Source: Carex sylvatica
Lineage: Eukaryota; Streptophyta; Magnoliopsida; Poales; Cyperaceae
Assembly (NCBI GenBank): GCA_964058845.1
Contig: CAXKVR010000207.1
Location: 1 to 41,131, forward strand
Length of the DNA stretch: 41,131 nucleotides
Reading direction: 5' to 3'
Program-made: the position numbers and the translations under genes
Shown: positions 25,708 to 35,277 of the stretch, piece after piece
Numbering within the stretch: the stretch's first letter is position 1
Layout: each line of letters begins with the position of its first letter
Notes under the pieces: model-generated
Databases searched by the model: none
What the model was told of the DNA's origin: nothing
What the model saw: only the letters and a program-made list of their open reading frames with translations

Positions 25708-27657
25708 CTGTTTTTCTTGACCGACTGTTCTGAACACTCCCTTCTGCACATGTCTCTATGTTCTTGTGCCCATCGCTTCTTGTCAATTGAATTTGGGATC
25801 CCATGCCTTTAGGGCTGCAACAGCTCTTTGTAGAATAAAGGCATTCTTGCTTTCAATCTGACATTTATGCTTTGATCTGGTTTGAGAGTATCGTTTTTGT
25901 TTAAACATTGTAAAATAATGGTGATTATTTCCAAAGATTGATACCTTTTCCTAAGCCAACCTGTTCCTTTTTCTCCTTTTTAACATTCTTGCAGATAAGC
26001 AGGGACTGCCAAGAGTTGGAACCTTCTATTGGTGAACAGCTTGCTTCCCTTCTATATTTGGAGGCTGACAGTGAGCTCATGGTACTTGTCAATTTCTCTT
26101 GATTATTATTTGGTGTCGGAAATAGTTATACAAGGGTTTTTTGCATCGTACTGTGTAACAATTTTAGTTTTTTTTGGCTTGTTTACAACATTGGTAAAGA
26201 GCACCCAACAATTTTCAACTTGGAGCTGAACTGAATGTTTCGTTTGTTAGACTGTATGCAAATAGTAAGAAACTTAGTTAAGTAAAATAATGCTGAGTTT
26301 TCATTTCTTTTTTTGGCATTAACTTAAACTAGGTGCTTTGTTAACAATTTCAAAGGACTTGAAATTTCAGTGTCCAATGTCCTTGGCCTACTTGCAGTTC
26401 AACTTGGGTTTAGCAAAAAATTGACCTATCTAGAAGCATGGCAGATTTATTGAAACTTATAAAAAGGCAACTTTCCAGTACACTAACATTTGCAAATATG
26501 TAGAAAGCCGTCACTGGGTTAGGTTAGTTTCAAACTGAGAACTGTTGAGTGCAATTTGCAAATATACCCAACTGCCTTTTCTTGTGCAAATTTTGTTTTC
26601 TTAGCTTTGGGCTTGCTCCAAGCACACTTCACTTTTAATCTTTATTTATATTGTTATATCATCATTATTAGTACTATTACTGTATTATTGGCATTGTTGT
26701 CATTATCTAGAATGGCGTTTCAGTCGATGCACCTCACTTTTAATCTTTATTAATATTGTTATATATCATTATTAGCATTAGTACTGTATTGCTGCCATTG
26801 TTGTCATTATCTAAAGGCATTGCACGGTGTTTCAGGCGATGCTTGCGGAGGCTGAATTGAAGCGAGAGGAAGAGAAATCGAAAGGTGGGCCCACTAATGG
26901 CGAGGCTAAATCCTCTGCAGATAATAATAATAATCAAGATATCGTCTTATTTGATGATAATGACGAAGAGGATGAAGAGGAAGAGTCCGACGAGGATGAT
27001 GATCAGTTAGCGTCCATGGGCCGTGGCCGTGCAGGTGCCAACATGCTGCCGTGGCAGCCCCACATGCCGCCACGGGGCCCAGCTGCCATGGGCCTCCGCG
27101 GCTTTCCTCCAGCCATGATGGGCCCTTCTGATGGGTTCGGATTTGGTCCCGCCAACGGGTTTGGTATGCCTGACATGTTTGGCATGCCAAGGTTCCCACC
27201 TTTTGGTGGCCCCAGGCCAGGACCCAATTTTTTTCCTGGCATGCGGCCTGGCCAACCGGGGCCGCCTATGTTCCCCATGGGTGGAATGGGGGGGATGATG
27301 ATGGGGCCAGGTGGCCGAGGGGGCCCATTCATGGGCCCTCCTGGTGGGATGCCCATGGGGGGGCCACTTGGTCGACCAAACCGGCCAATGGGTATGCCTC
27401 CTCAGGCCCTCCCCCCACCTAGTGGGGCTATCCGAGCAGGGAAGAGAGATCAACGGAAACCAGCAGGAGACTGGCAGGAGAGTGGACCAGAGAGGCGTGA
27501 ACCAGATGCCGGCACAGATCATGAGACAGAGTATCAGCATGTAGGGAGGAATGAGTCAAGAGATGAAGGGAGTGAGAGCGAAGAGGAAGTGGGACCTAGA
27601 CGGCAAAGGGAGGGCAAAAGAAGGCGACGTGGATCTGATAGAGACTCACCCTCATGA
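19460..27657 (+). CDS. CPSF30: CPSF30 long form: three CCCH zinc fingers plus YTH domain, 671 aa
   Basis: Coding exons: 19460-19827, 20228-20623, 21844-22006, 24057-24167, 24571-24639, 25995-26081, 26836-27657; all GT-AG and in frame. CCCH fingers: C67-C75-C81-H85 (CX7CX5CX3H), C95-C104-C109-H113 (CX8CX4CX3H) and C121-C129-C135-H139 (CX7CX5CX3H). An N/Q-rich linker follows. The YTH domain runs from YFIVKS (256) to about 390, with probable aromatic-cage residues W276, W327 and Y336 by comparison with YTHDC1. The tail has an acidic block, a long G/P/M-rich region and a basic RRQREGKRRRR end. In plants CPSF30 is a subunit of the nuclear pre-mRNA cleavage/polyadenylation complex, and its long form reads m6A to steer poly(A) site choice. 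Arabidopsis CPSF30-L is about 630 aa, so this one is slightly longer. The start MDEDGGLCFDFEG is the family start. Confidence 0.95.
20624..20830 (+). promoter_or_regulatory. Candidate intronic 3' end giving CPSF30 short form (~260 aa)
   Basis: Reading on past the exon 2 donor at 20624 adds CVRSF and then stops at 20640-20642, giving a 260-aa protein with all three zinc fingers but no YTH domain. A perfect AATAAA lies at 20794-20799 in a T-rich context. In Arabidopsis the short CPSF30 (about 250 aa) arises by polyadenylation within the matching intron, so the arrangement here fits a conserved isoform. The position of cleavage is inference. Confidence 0.6.
20831..21843 (+). other. Rest of CPSF30 intron 2
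   Basis: This is intronic, AT-rich DNA with no gene. At about 21500-21690 there is a cluster of GTACCAGTA / TACTGGT words in both orientations (for example TGTACCAGTATAGCACTGG), resembling a degenerate interspersed repeat whose ends I could not define. The 3' splice site before exon 3 reads AATTTAAAACCAG. Confidence 0.5.
22007..24056 (+). other. CPSF30 intron 3 (2.05 kb)
   Basis: This is the longest intron of the gene. At 22680-23100 it holds a CT-rich block unlike its surroundings, with CTTAATCCAG at 22723 matched by CTGGATTAA near 22755 in inverted orientation, suggestive of an old inserted element. A C-rich run (CCCCCCCTTCC type) occurs near 23188-23215 and an (AT)n microsatellite at about 23548-23561. 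No coding sequence was recognised. Confidence 0.5.
24754..25043 (+). repeat. ~144-bp tandem duplication in CPSF30 intron 5
   Basis: Copy 1 is at about 24754-24897 and copy 2 at about 24898-25043. Both begin ATACTTTGTTGTGCC and share AATTAGAACCAATTCTCAGA and TGACACCTTATTTGA; the second has a few substitutions and a 2-bp insertion. It lies wholly inside the intron (24640-25994). No known element was recognised. Confidence 0.85.
25671..25707 (+). repeat. 37-nt uninterrupted poly(G) run in CPSF30 intron 5
   Basis: Thirty-seven consecutive G residues on the transcribed-sense strand lie between TTTGTTGT and CTGTTTTTC, inside intron 5. A run this long is exceptional in an AT-rich plant intron. If real, it would form very stable G-quadruplex structures in DNA and in pre-mRNA; it could also reflect a sequencing or assembly error. 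Confidence 0.9.
26631..26842 (+). repeat. 105-bp tandem duplication spanning the exon 7 acceptor of CPSF30
   Basis: Copy 1 (26631-26735) and copy 2 (26736 to about 26842) both start ACTTTTAATCTTTATT and include CATTGTTGTCATTATCTA. Copy 2 ends with the true acceptor, GGTGTTTCAG (AG at 26834-26835), followed by GCGATGC of exon 7. Copy 1 holds the matching GGCGTTTCAG (AG at 26722-26723) followed by TCGATGC, so the duplication copied the 3' splice site and the first exon bases. Confidence 0.85.
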
Positions 27658-28564
27658 GACCACTGCAACTAATCTAGTGCTGTTTGATATAGTCTATTTT
27701 TGGAATATTTACTTTGTAATGGATTGATTATGATGGCATTTCTGTTAGGATGGTTTTAGTTTAGTTGTTTTTGGTCGTGTGACATTCTCTGACGTTTGTT
27801 TAATACGTGTAAGTTCTAAGATGTTTTTATTGAAAAATAGGTAAACGTAAGGCTACAAATCTAATAACAATATTTATTCCAGCAATCTAGGTGCAGTATA
27901 TTGTACAGCAAACTGTATGTAAAGCTGTTATCTTGTTTTCTTAAACTTTTTTTCATTTCTTAAAGGTTACTTGTCTGCTGTAGAAGAAAATTTTTGTATC
28001 GGTAAATAGGAAACATTCAGCCTACAATATTCAACTTCATATATTTGTAATATTGTTAGTCACAGAAATGTATAGAGAAGAGTTAAGTTTTGTTGATTAT
28101 ACAATTTGAGAAGAATCATCGATTTACATGACTGAAATTTATTTTATGCAAATTATAGCGAATGAAATGAAGAAAGAAAATCTAGTGTGATGGACTGATG
28201 GGTTTTGCTTTGTCTGGTTTTATGATCAAGGCTGGTGTCACATAACCCTATATAATTTGAAGATGATAAAATAACACGAGGCATAGAAAATAATCCTATT
28301 TAATTTTGTTAACAATGATTATATGATAGAAGCTATGATAATTTACTCTCGAGTTATTTTTACATAACAGTAACAATTCGAAGACCTAATTTACAAGATT
28401 TTTTTTTTTCCTTTTTCTCTTAGGCACGCCATACGAAGTTTCATATTTAAAAGTGAAAAAAGTTTCAACAAATCATTCCTGCGAGCTCGCCCCTTTTCTT
28501 CTTTTCCTCCGGTTTGCATCAAAACCTATTGCGACCAAATTATGGTTTGATCAGCATTGCTCTT
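27658..28564. other. Convergent spacer between CPSF30 and the NOI gene
   Basis: About 900 bases between the stop codons of two convergent genes. It should hold both 3'UTRs. It is AT-rich with T runs near 28400 and no further reading frame or RNA gene that I recognise. Confidence 0.5.
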
Positions 28565-29997
28565 TTAAACGCAACAAAACCATCTCTGCACCATAAAAGA
28601 AAAATGTTATCCCTGATCCTTTGTGTCATATAAAAAAGAAAAATTATTAGCTGAAATTGTTGGTACTGGCGCCAGACTGCGCCAGACTGGTATACACTTA
28701 TACCTGTCTTGGCATGGCGTGATCAATGAAGCTATAATAAAGCAGTAATTCACACATAAAGGTCCGACTAAATGGAAAATTAAATCCAAAAAGAGAATAC
28801 AAGTGTTCCAAGGTTCCCTGTTTGGTATGAGCTATATATTAGTTCTAAGCTTGAAATACTTAAATTAAACCCCAGATTCCATCATCATCATCTATATCAT
28901 CATGAACCATGATATCATAATTATTATAATCACTAGAGAGAGGCAGAATTGGGGTGGGGGGAATCAGAGATCATACAGCCTTAGGAGAATAATCGTAGCT
29001 GTCATCACGTTTTACAGCACCACCAGTGTTGTTACCACCGATGGTCTGCGTTGCGGGCCCCACTGTATTAGTTGCCGGTTTCTTTTCATCACGTGCTTTT
29101 TGGAAAATTACTGTAAAGCTCTCGGCTGAAGCAGGGTTGTTCACATCCCATTCCCCGAACTTTGGTAGGGGCCGGCCTTTGTCTTGCTACAATAAGTATT
29201 GAAATAAATATAGAATAAAATATTAGAAATATCACAGACAATTGGCATTATTTGTTACTTCCAAAGAATGCTGGTAAAAATAATATAGTAATTTTTTGAG
29301 ATACAACCAAGTATAAGGTTTCATAGACTCATAGTACTGGATGCTAGAATGGTACCAGATGAGTACTTAGTGGCTAAGTTTTGATTTTTGAACCTTTGAT
29401 GCATCAAAACTACTTAAATTTGGAAACTTTATCAGCTGTGTTGGTGCTGATGTTTTTAGTTATAACAAAGTCAAATAAGAAATCCTCTTTAATACAGAAA
29501 TTGCCTCTTAAAGTAGATTACTAGCTTACAGAAAGAAAATTAAATCAACAAAATTAAAACTTGAAATAGTTTACTAATTTATCAAAATAAAATTCCCAAA
29601 CAAGTTTCATACAATTAAACAACTTACATGTTAGTGTCTATGTATGCTTTCTCAGAATATCTCTAAAATGAATCATTTATATATGAAACTAACATTTCCT
29701 TAGGAAGGAAGAAATCATATACGCAAATAACTATGATTCAATTGTATCTCGTTACATTAAAACTAACTGAACAAGTACTATATATATGTCGCATCAATCA
29801 TATCATACGAGAAGTTATACAACTATGTTTAACCAATAAAGACAGAAACTTAAAAACTTGATTTGAACTTATAAAATCCAAGTTACACCTCCGCAACAAA
29901 AAAGTTGGGCTTTAAGATATCACAATTAATACCGTAATCATACGAAATGAATTTCCTATATACCAAATTAGAGAGAGAGAGAGCTTACAGACGCCAT
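28565..29997 (-). CDS. NOI/RIN4-like family protein, three coding exons, 79 aa
   Basis: Minus-strand exons: 29997-29989 (MAS, donor GTAAGC), 29186-28977 (70 codons, acceptor ATTGTAG, donor GTATGA) and 28585-28565 (RWFCCV then stop, acceptor TATGGTGCAG). Frame is kept throughout. The protein carries the NOI signature: PLPKFGEWDVNNPAS near residues 9-23, then SFTVIFQKARDEKK. The C-terminal RWFCCV carries the paired cysteines acylated in RIN4 and NOI proteins for plasma-membrane anchoring. PKFGEW matches the core of the site cut by the bacterial protease AvrRpt2 in RIN4. RIN4 is an immune regulator guarded by plant NLR receptors; functions of short NOI proteins are less clear. The length matches short members (about 70-80 aa). 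The very small end exons make this gene easy to miss. CT microsatellites flank exon 1. Confidence 0.88.
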
Positions 29998-30062
29998 GGT
30001 TGCTCCTCCAAAGAGACCCCCGATAAATGTCAGAAGAGAACGAGAGAGAGAAAGAGAGAGAA
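29969..30062. repeat. GA/CT microsatellites around exon 1 of the NOI gene
   Basis: On the plus strand, (GA)n runs occur at about 29971-29983, in the intron just inside the donor, and at 30037-30062, in the leader. In the minus-strand transcript they read as CT-rich tracts either side of the first coding exon. CT-rich leaders are frequent in plant genes and may affect promoter activity or translation, but nothing here proves a role. Confidence 0.7.
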
Positions 30063-30810
30063 AAGACGCCAAAAATAGAAGAGAACGTCTGTTTATTCGC
30101 CGCGTGTCTCCACCTCATATTACCTGTTGTCTGTTTGTACGTTACGTTGTTCCCTCTCTTTATTTTCTCCATTCGAAATGCTTACTCTTTTTCTCCATTC
30201 AAAATTAAAGCTGCCAGGCCAAGGTGACAGCCTTTCTTCATTTGAACTTCTCTATCTCTATCTCTGTTATTCAATTCAGATCGTTCATTCGATTGTGATG
30301 CACTTCAGATCCAATTCAGACCATTCGATTGTGATGTATTTCTCTGAGATGTACCAGTTTCATCCATTTTTTTTTATTTTTTGGGGCACAAAAAATATTT
30401 GTAAATAAAGAGTCTATTAACGGTATATTTTTACACAGTCTAAAGAGACTTTTAAAAAAAAATTAAGATCATTAATTATAAGCTATCCCTTAAATTTAAT
30501 AGTTTATGAAACAACTGCTTAAAAATAATCAATGTTTCAAAGTTTTAATTTTTCTTTTGTTCAATTCATATAAAAAAACAACTGACATCAGGTGGCTGTA
30601 ATTTTTTTTTAAGTTTCAGAAAAATATAAAAATACACTGGAGATTAAATATAATTATAAAATTATGTCTCATTCAGTCATTCTACTAACAATTTTAGCTC
30701 CGTCTTTGTCAAAACAATAGTGAATTAGTACCAAAAAAAAAAATCTATGATAATTATTTTGAGAGAACATTTTTTTTTTTTTTTACTATGATAATTTGTA
30801 AGGAGAACCC
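30063..30810. other. 5' flank of the NOI gene and AT-rich spacer
   Basis: This contains the probable promoter of the minus-strand NOI gene (right of 30062). An imperfect ~36-40-bp duplication around 30272-30338 repeats CATTCGATTGTGATG. The remainder is AT-rich with homopolymer runs and no supported gene. Confidence 0.45.
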
Positions 30811-31087
30811 AACTCTTCCTGGCATTTTTATTAATAACCAACTTTAAATATATTTTACCACAAATAATCAAGTTTTTAAACTTTTATTAAAAATATTCAA
30901 ACCGCAATAAAAATTCTAAACAACAATAAAATATTGCTGTTTGAAATATTTAAAGAATAAAAAATAAATCTCAAATCGCAATAAAATATTGCGGTTTGAG
31001 TATTTTTAATAAAAATTCAAAAACTTAATTATTTGTGGTAAAATATATTTAAAATTTGTTATTAATAAAAATGTCGGCAACTCTTCT
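30811..31087. mobile_element. Foldback (MITE-like) element, ~275 bp
   Basis: The left arm at about 30811-30910 is repeated in inverted orientation at about 30980-31087. Examples: CATTTTTATTAATAAC at left matches GTTATTAATAAAAATG at right; TATATTTTACCACAAATAAT at left matches ATTATTTGTGGTAAAATATA at right; TTCAAACCGCAATA at left matches TATTGCGGTTTGA at right. The arms are about 100 bp with few mismatches and enclose about 70 bp. There is no coding capacity. The outer ends are eroded and no target-site duplication was fixed, so the superfamily is unassigned. Confidence 0.8.
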
Positions 31088-34000
31088 ATTGCAATTTAGC
31101 TTGTATATTCAGATATTCAGATCCTCTCATCGACCCTTAGAAAGACTTGAACCAACTTAACTTTATACTCTTCTACAGTTCTACTGCTACTATGGTTACC
31201 ACCAAAATATTCCTCCTAGACAAGTAGGCTCACAACTCACAAGTCACAATTAATATTAACAACTAATATTAACCACTCTTAAGCCCCACACTTTCTAATT
31301 TTGTGTTTGCCATTTCAGTCGGTAACTTCCCAAATAGCTCCTATTTTATGTTTACATTTTGTTGAGCAACTGCACAACCAGAGATGAAATAGGTGGATAA
31401 ATAAGTATTACGTAATTTTATTTTATGAGAAGATAAATATTATATATTTTTTTTGTAAAAATTTAAATTTGTAAAGGATAAAACTATTTTTTTTTTAAAT
31501 TTATATGGAGTGTTTGATACTTCGTTTTCTCCGTCTACTTTCGCCTCTGCTAATAGACTTAAGATTGATTGTGCTCACAGTGTTGGAAGCGAATGAAATC
31601 TATCGATCGAGTAAAATAATATCGAGCATGTAAGAGATCAAATCAAATAGAATGTAATTATGATAAATAAAAGCATATAAATGAATTTTGCTATTACACT
31701 CTACATATGCAACAATAAAAATGATGAGAGCGGATGAATCATTATTGATATCATTAATTATCAGCCATATAATCAAATTGTAAGAACAGATTTGAATAAA
31801 TATTTTTTCCCTAAATATCTTTGGTGATTAATTTTAATCCAAATATTTACGTTAATAATGGTACACTCGCTGTCAATGTTTTCATGAAAGCAGGTACAGA
31901 CTCTAAAAACATTAATTGAGCTCTTAACCAAACACGTACACATTAGATAGCCTATAATTTAAACCTATCAAAATTTGCACCAAATTAAATTAGGCCTATG
32001 TTTAGAATATTTAATTATTTGTAGTTACAAACTGTAAAATGATGATATTGAGGCATACAGTTTGACTGCATGGATTTGAGAAATATAGCACTGTGAACTA
32101 CTTTCTATTAAATATATTTGAGTAATTTATTTCAAGTAATTATACAATTTAAAAAATACACATTATTTTTTTTTAATAGTCCCACGTTTAAAATTTAATA
32201 TTATAATTTAAGGTCCTTTAAGCGAGAGGTGTACAATAAATGTACGCGGTCATATTTATGGTCACTGCGGCCACATTTAATCCGCAATCAAAATTATTGA
32301 TACAGTTTGCCATTAACTAATTTTTAATTTAATTGAATGTTGCAGTGCTATTTGTTTTTGGTATTCATTTTTTTTTTTTTTTTTGGGTTTTTTTTCAAGA
32401 CCTTATGGGCATTAAACAGGCTTAAATAATTTATTAGAAGGTATGGGTTTGTCGTATGTGAAATAATAAAAAAAAGCAAGCAAAGACTGACAGTCTGACA
32501 CCAAATTATGTACAGGCAACACGCCCCATCTCGAAATTAATTATTCGTGTCTTGTGCCATTATACACTGATCAGGGACAAAAAAACATTTTTTTTTCTCT
32601 TTTCCCAAAATCCTTATGAAAGGTTGTTATTTACTACTTCTGTCATCTAGTATTTAAATAGAGAGGGTTCAAATGCTTGTGTTTTTATTATATTTTTATT
32701 TTTAAATTTTTTAATAATTTAAAATTTAAATTTTAAAATTCAAAATAAAATTGTTGGATATGAACTAAATCATTTTATCTATGCACATGTAAAAAATTAT
32801 GGCATTTCAACTTTGTTTTGATTGTCATCTTGAGCTTGTAAAAATGTATACTAATGTGGATAATTTCTAAATGATTTTTTTTAACTTGTTGATTTACATA
32901 AAAGCAAAATCAAAATGTGATAATTTTTTATGATTACAGAGATAAAATAATATAGATCACATCTAACGGTTTTATTTTAATGCTTAAGTTTTAAACTTTG
33001 AATTATTTAAGTTTTTAAAAATAAAAGCATGATGAAGACACAAAAATTGAAGACATTTGAATCCTCATTTAAATAAAAATTAGAACTTCGTTTTTTTTTT
33101 TTTTACTAAAGTAGTGAAGTACTCTTAATAAATGGATGAAATGATGGCCTGATGGATATCCGGTTGATATTATTGTATCGGTATCAAAATCTGTACGCAT
33201 TAATATTAAAGTCTTTTGTGTAAATTTTAATGCTGATCAAACGGTTCTGACCGACTATCGGATTCCCATTTCTTAATACATTGCATGTATATTATTTTGG
33301 TCGGATTAAATATTCTCTAAAAATGATTTTAATATTGGAATAATTTTGCTTCTGAAGAACTAGAATTTAATCACAAAAAACACATTGTCAGATGATTTAT
33401 ATTTGAGAGGTCATAAGTTAGAATTTCGGATTTTTTTTTATTATAATAGTAAAAGTATAGAATTTGAAGGCTTCACCGATATCTTTATTTCAAATTTTTT
33501 TTTTTTTGCTTCGGACTCCATTCATTGATGAATATACACAAGTCTAAACTATGTACAAATTGTGTTTGTGAAAATTTCATCAACAATTAGACCTTGATAA
33601 ATTAAAAACCAAAAAGTATCATCACATTTTTTTTCCCAACAAATGACATATGTTTCCTGAATTGCTTTTCAACGAAGAAAAACAAGAAGCAAGTTGAAAT
33701 CAATCATACAAGATTCTTCGTTTTGTCAGCAAATTTTATTTTAGGTATTAACTAATCCAAACATTAATTAAAATGGGTTCCACATCCTCGGCTATACTCT
33801 GTTTTCCCACCTGTCTTCCATTTTCCTTTTTACCAACTCAGTATTCTCTGTTACATTTCTCTGTGGGAATATTTGTTATACATTCACTGAAATTTGGGGC
33901 TTTGTTTGGAAGTGGGACCGCATGTCAGTTCTTAGCAACAGAATTAGACCATAAGCGATAAACAAACCATCTTTAAATGGGCCTCACAACTTTCCAAATG

Positions 34001-35039
34001 AACTCCCTTTTGTAGGTTTCCAATAACCTTTATTTAGCCAATTAGTTTCCCAATTGCAGAGAACTGAAATAACATAAAAAAATCAAAAATGAAGTTTATT
34101 TTTTATTTATGTTTTATATTGTTTTAGCAATTATCATTCTCTTTGAAATATAAAGAGAACTTTATATTTTGGTGTTATTACACTACGCCATTGTAATAAA
34201 ATGCGGTCTATGTGGCCGCATATGTATTTGCAGTTAATTTTTGCATAGAAAATCAATATGTGGTCATAAATGCAGTTTTGCATATACAATCATTCAAATA
34301 TTAATATTTATTAATTAAAAATTCAAAATATGAAAAGGATCCGATATGTAGGAACATCCGGAACCCCAATATACTCATCCAGGCGTACATCTAGTCAAGT
34401 GAAATTTTCTCTCGTCCATGCGACTTCTTTTATAGGCTTTGAAAAGTATTCTTTCTTTTGGTTTTAAGCGTTGGGACTAAAGAATAGCACAGAACCGGAC
34501 AGGCTCCAAGAGATTCACGTGATTTCAGCTTTTATATTAGTTTATTATAATTTAAAGCAATCGGACTTTAACAGCTCTATGATTCACGTGCTATTATGGT
34601 CCATTAGTAACAAATAATAGAAATAAGGTTTTATTTAGAAGGCAGGAGGTTTAATACGGGTTTCATGTGAATAGCCGTTGGACTTCTATACTAAATTTTT
34701 TAATCTGCATGCTTCCTTACTAAATATTTATATAAGGCTGCATAATTTGTCAAGTGGATTGTTATTGTTGCATATTTTCATTTTAAAATCTGCATATATA
34801 CGTTCACATTAAAAATTGTATATGCGTATACCGTATATGTGGTATGCGGTAGCCTTCTGCATACTGCATAGAAACTGTATTTTAGAACACTGCACTACGC
34901 TACTGATGACAAAGATCAGAGATATGCATCTTCACTATATATTCGTAAAATATATTTTTCTTATTTATATAAGAAGAATATAAGAAAGTAACTACTTTTT
35001 AACTATAGTTTTTGACAAAAATTAAATGAATAACATTAG
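31088..35039. other. AT-rich intergenic DNA without a supported gene
   Basis: About 4 kb of AT-rich sequence with many A and T runs. Two places carry words such as GCGGTC, TGTGGCCGCA and GCGGCCACA (32240-32290 and 34195-34280); the second follows CACTACGCCATTG at 34182, and a similar CACTACGCTACTG occurs at 34893. These resemble terminal parts of CACTA-type transposons, but no pair of ends or transposase was found. A 62-codon frame at 33773-33961 has no recognisable features. No tRNA, rRNA or conserved protein was seen. Confidence 0.45.
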
Positions 35040-35277
35040 GTCATGTTTGGTTGTGGAGTAACTTTAATTCAGAGTAAACTATTTACTTCAAGCGAAGATG
35101 AAATAAGTTAATCATGTTTGATGGAGTAAGCTAAATCACCTCTCTAGATGAAATAAATTACTTCAATTTAACTCATCTCTTACTCCATCTTATTCCTTCT
35201 ATTTTACTTCTTGTTTGACTCCTTAAACGTGAAGTAAGAGATTTACTCCATCTCTTACTCCACAACCAAACATGACC
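35040..35277. mobile_element. Tourist-like MITE with 23-bp perfect terminal inverted repeats
   Basis: The element begins GGTCATGTTTGGTTGTGG and ends with the exact reverse complement CCACAACCAAACATGACC; the perfect match extends 23 bp on each side, and subterminal parts also pair loosely. Total length is about 238 bp with no coding capacity. A GG(N)CATGTTTGGTT-type end is typical of PIF/Harbinger-derived Tourist-like MITEs. Flanks read ...CATTA and ATAATGG, so a 3-bp TTA/TAA-type target duplication is possible but not clear. It sits about 0.9 kb upstream of the DUF630/DUF632 start codon. Confidence 0.82.

Noticed and set aside
25585..25812. Frame with polyglycine or polyproline across the G run
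   Set aside because: The glycines or prolines come only from the 37-nt G run inside an intron.
26906..27540. Long minus-strand frames opposite CPSF30 exon 7
   Set aside because: They are shadows of the GC-rich, G/P/M-coding sense exon; the sense frame joins in phase to a clear YTH gene.
33773..33961. 62-codon hydrophobic frame as a small gene
   Set aside because: It has no domain, no splice partners and no homologue that I recognise; it fits chance in a long AT-rich spacer.
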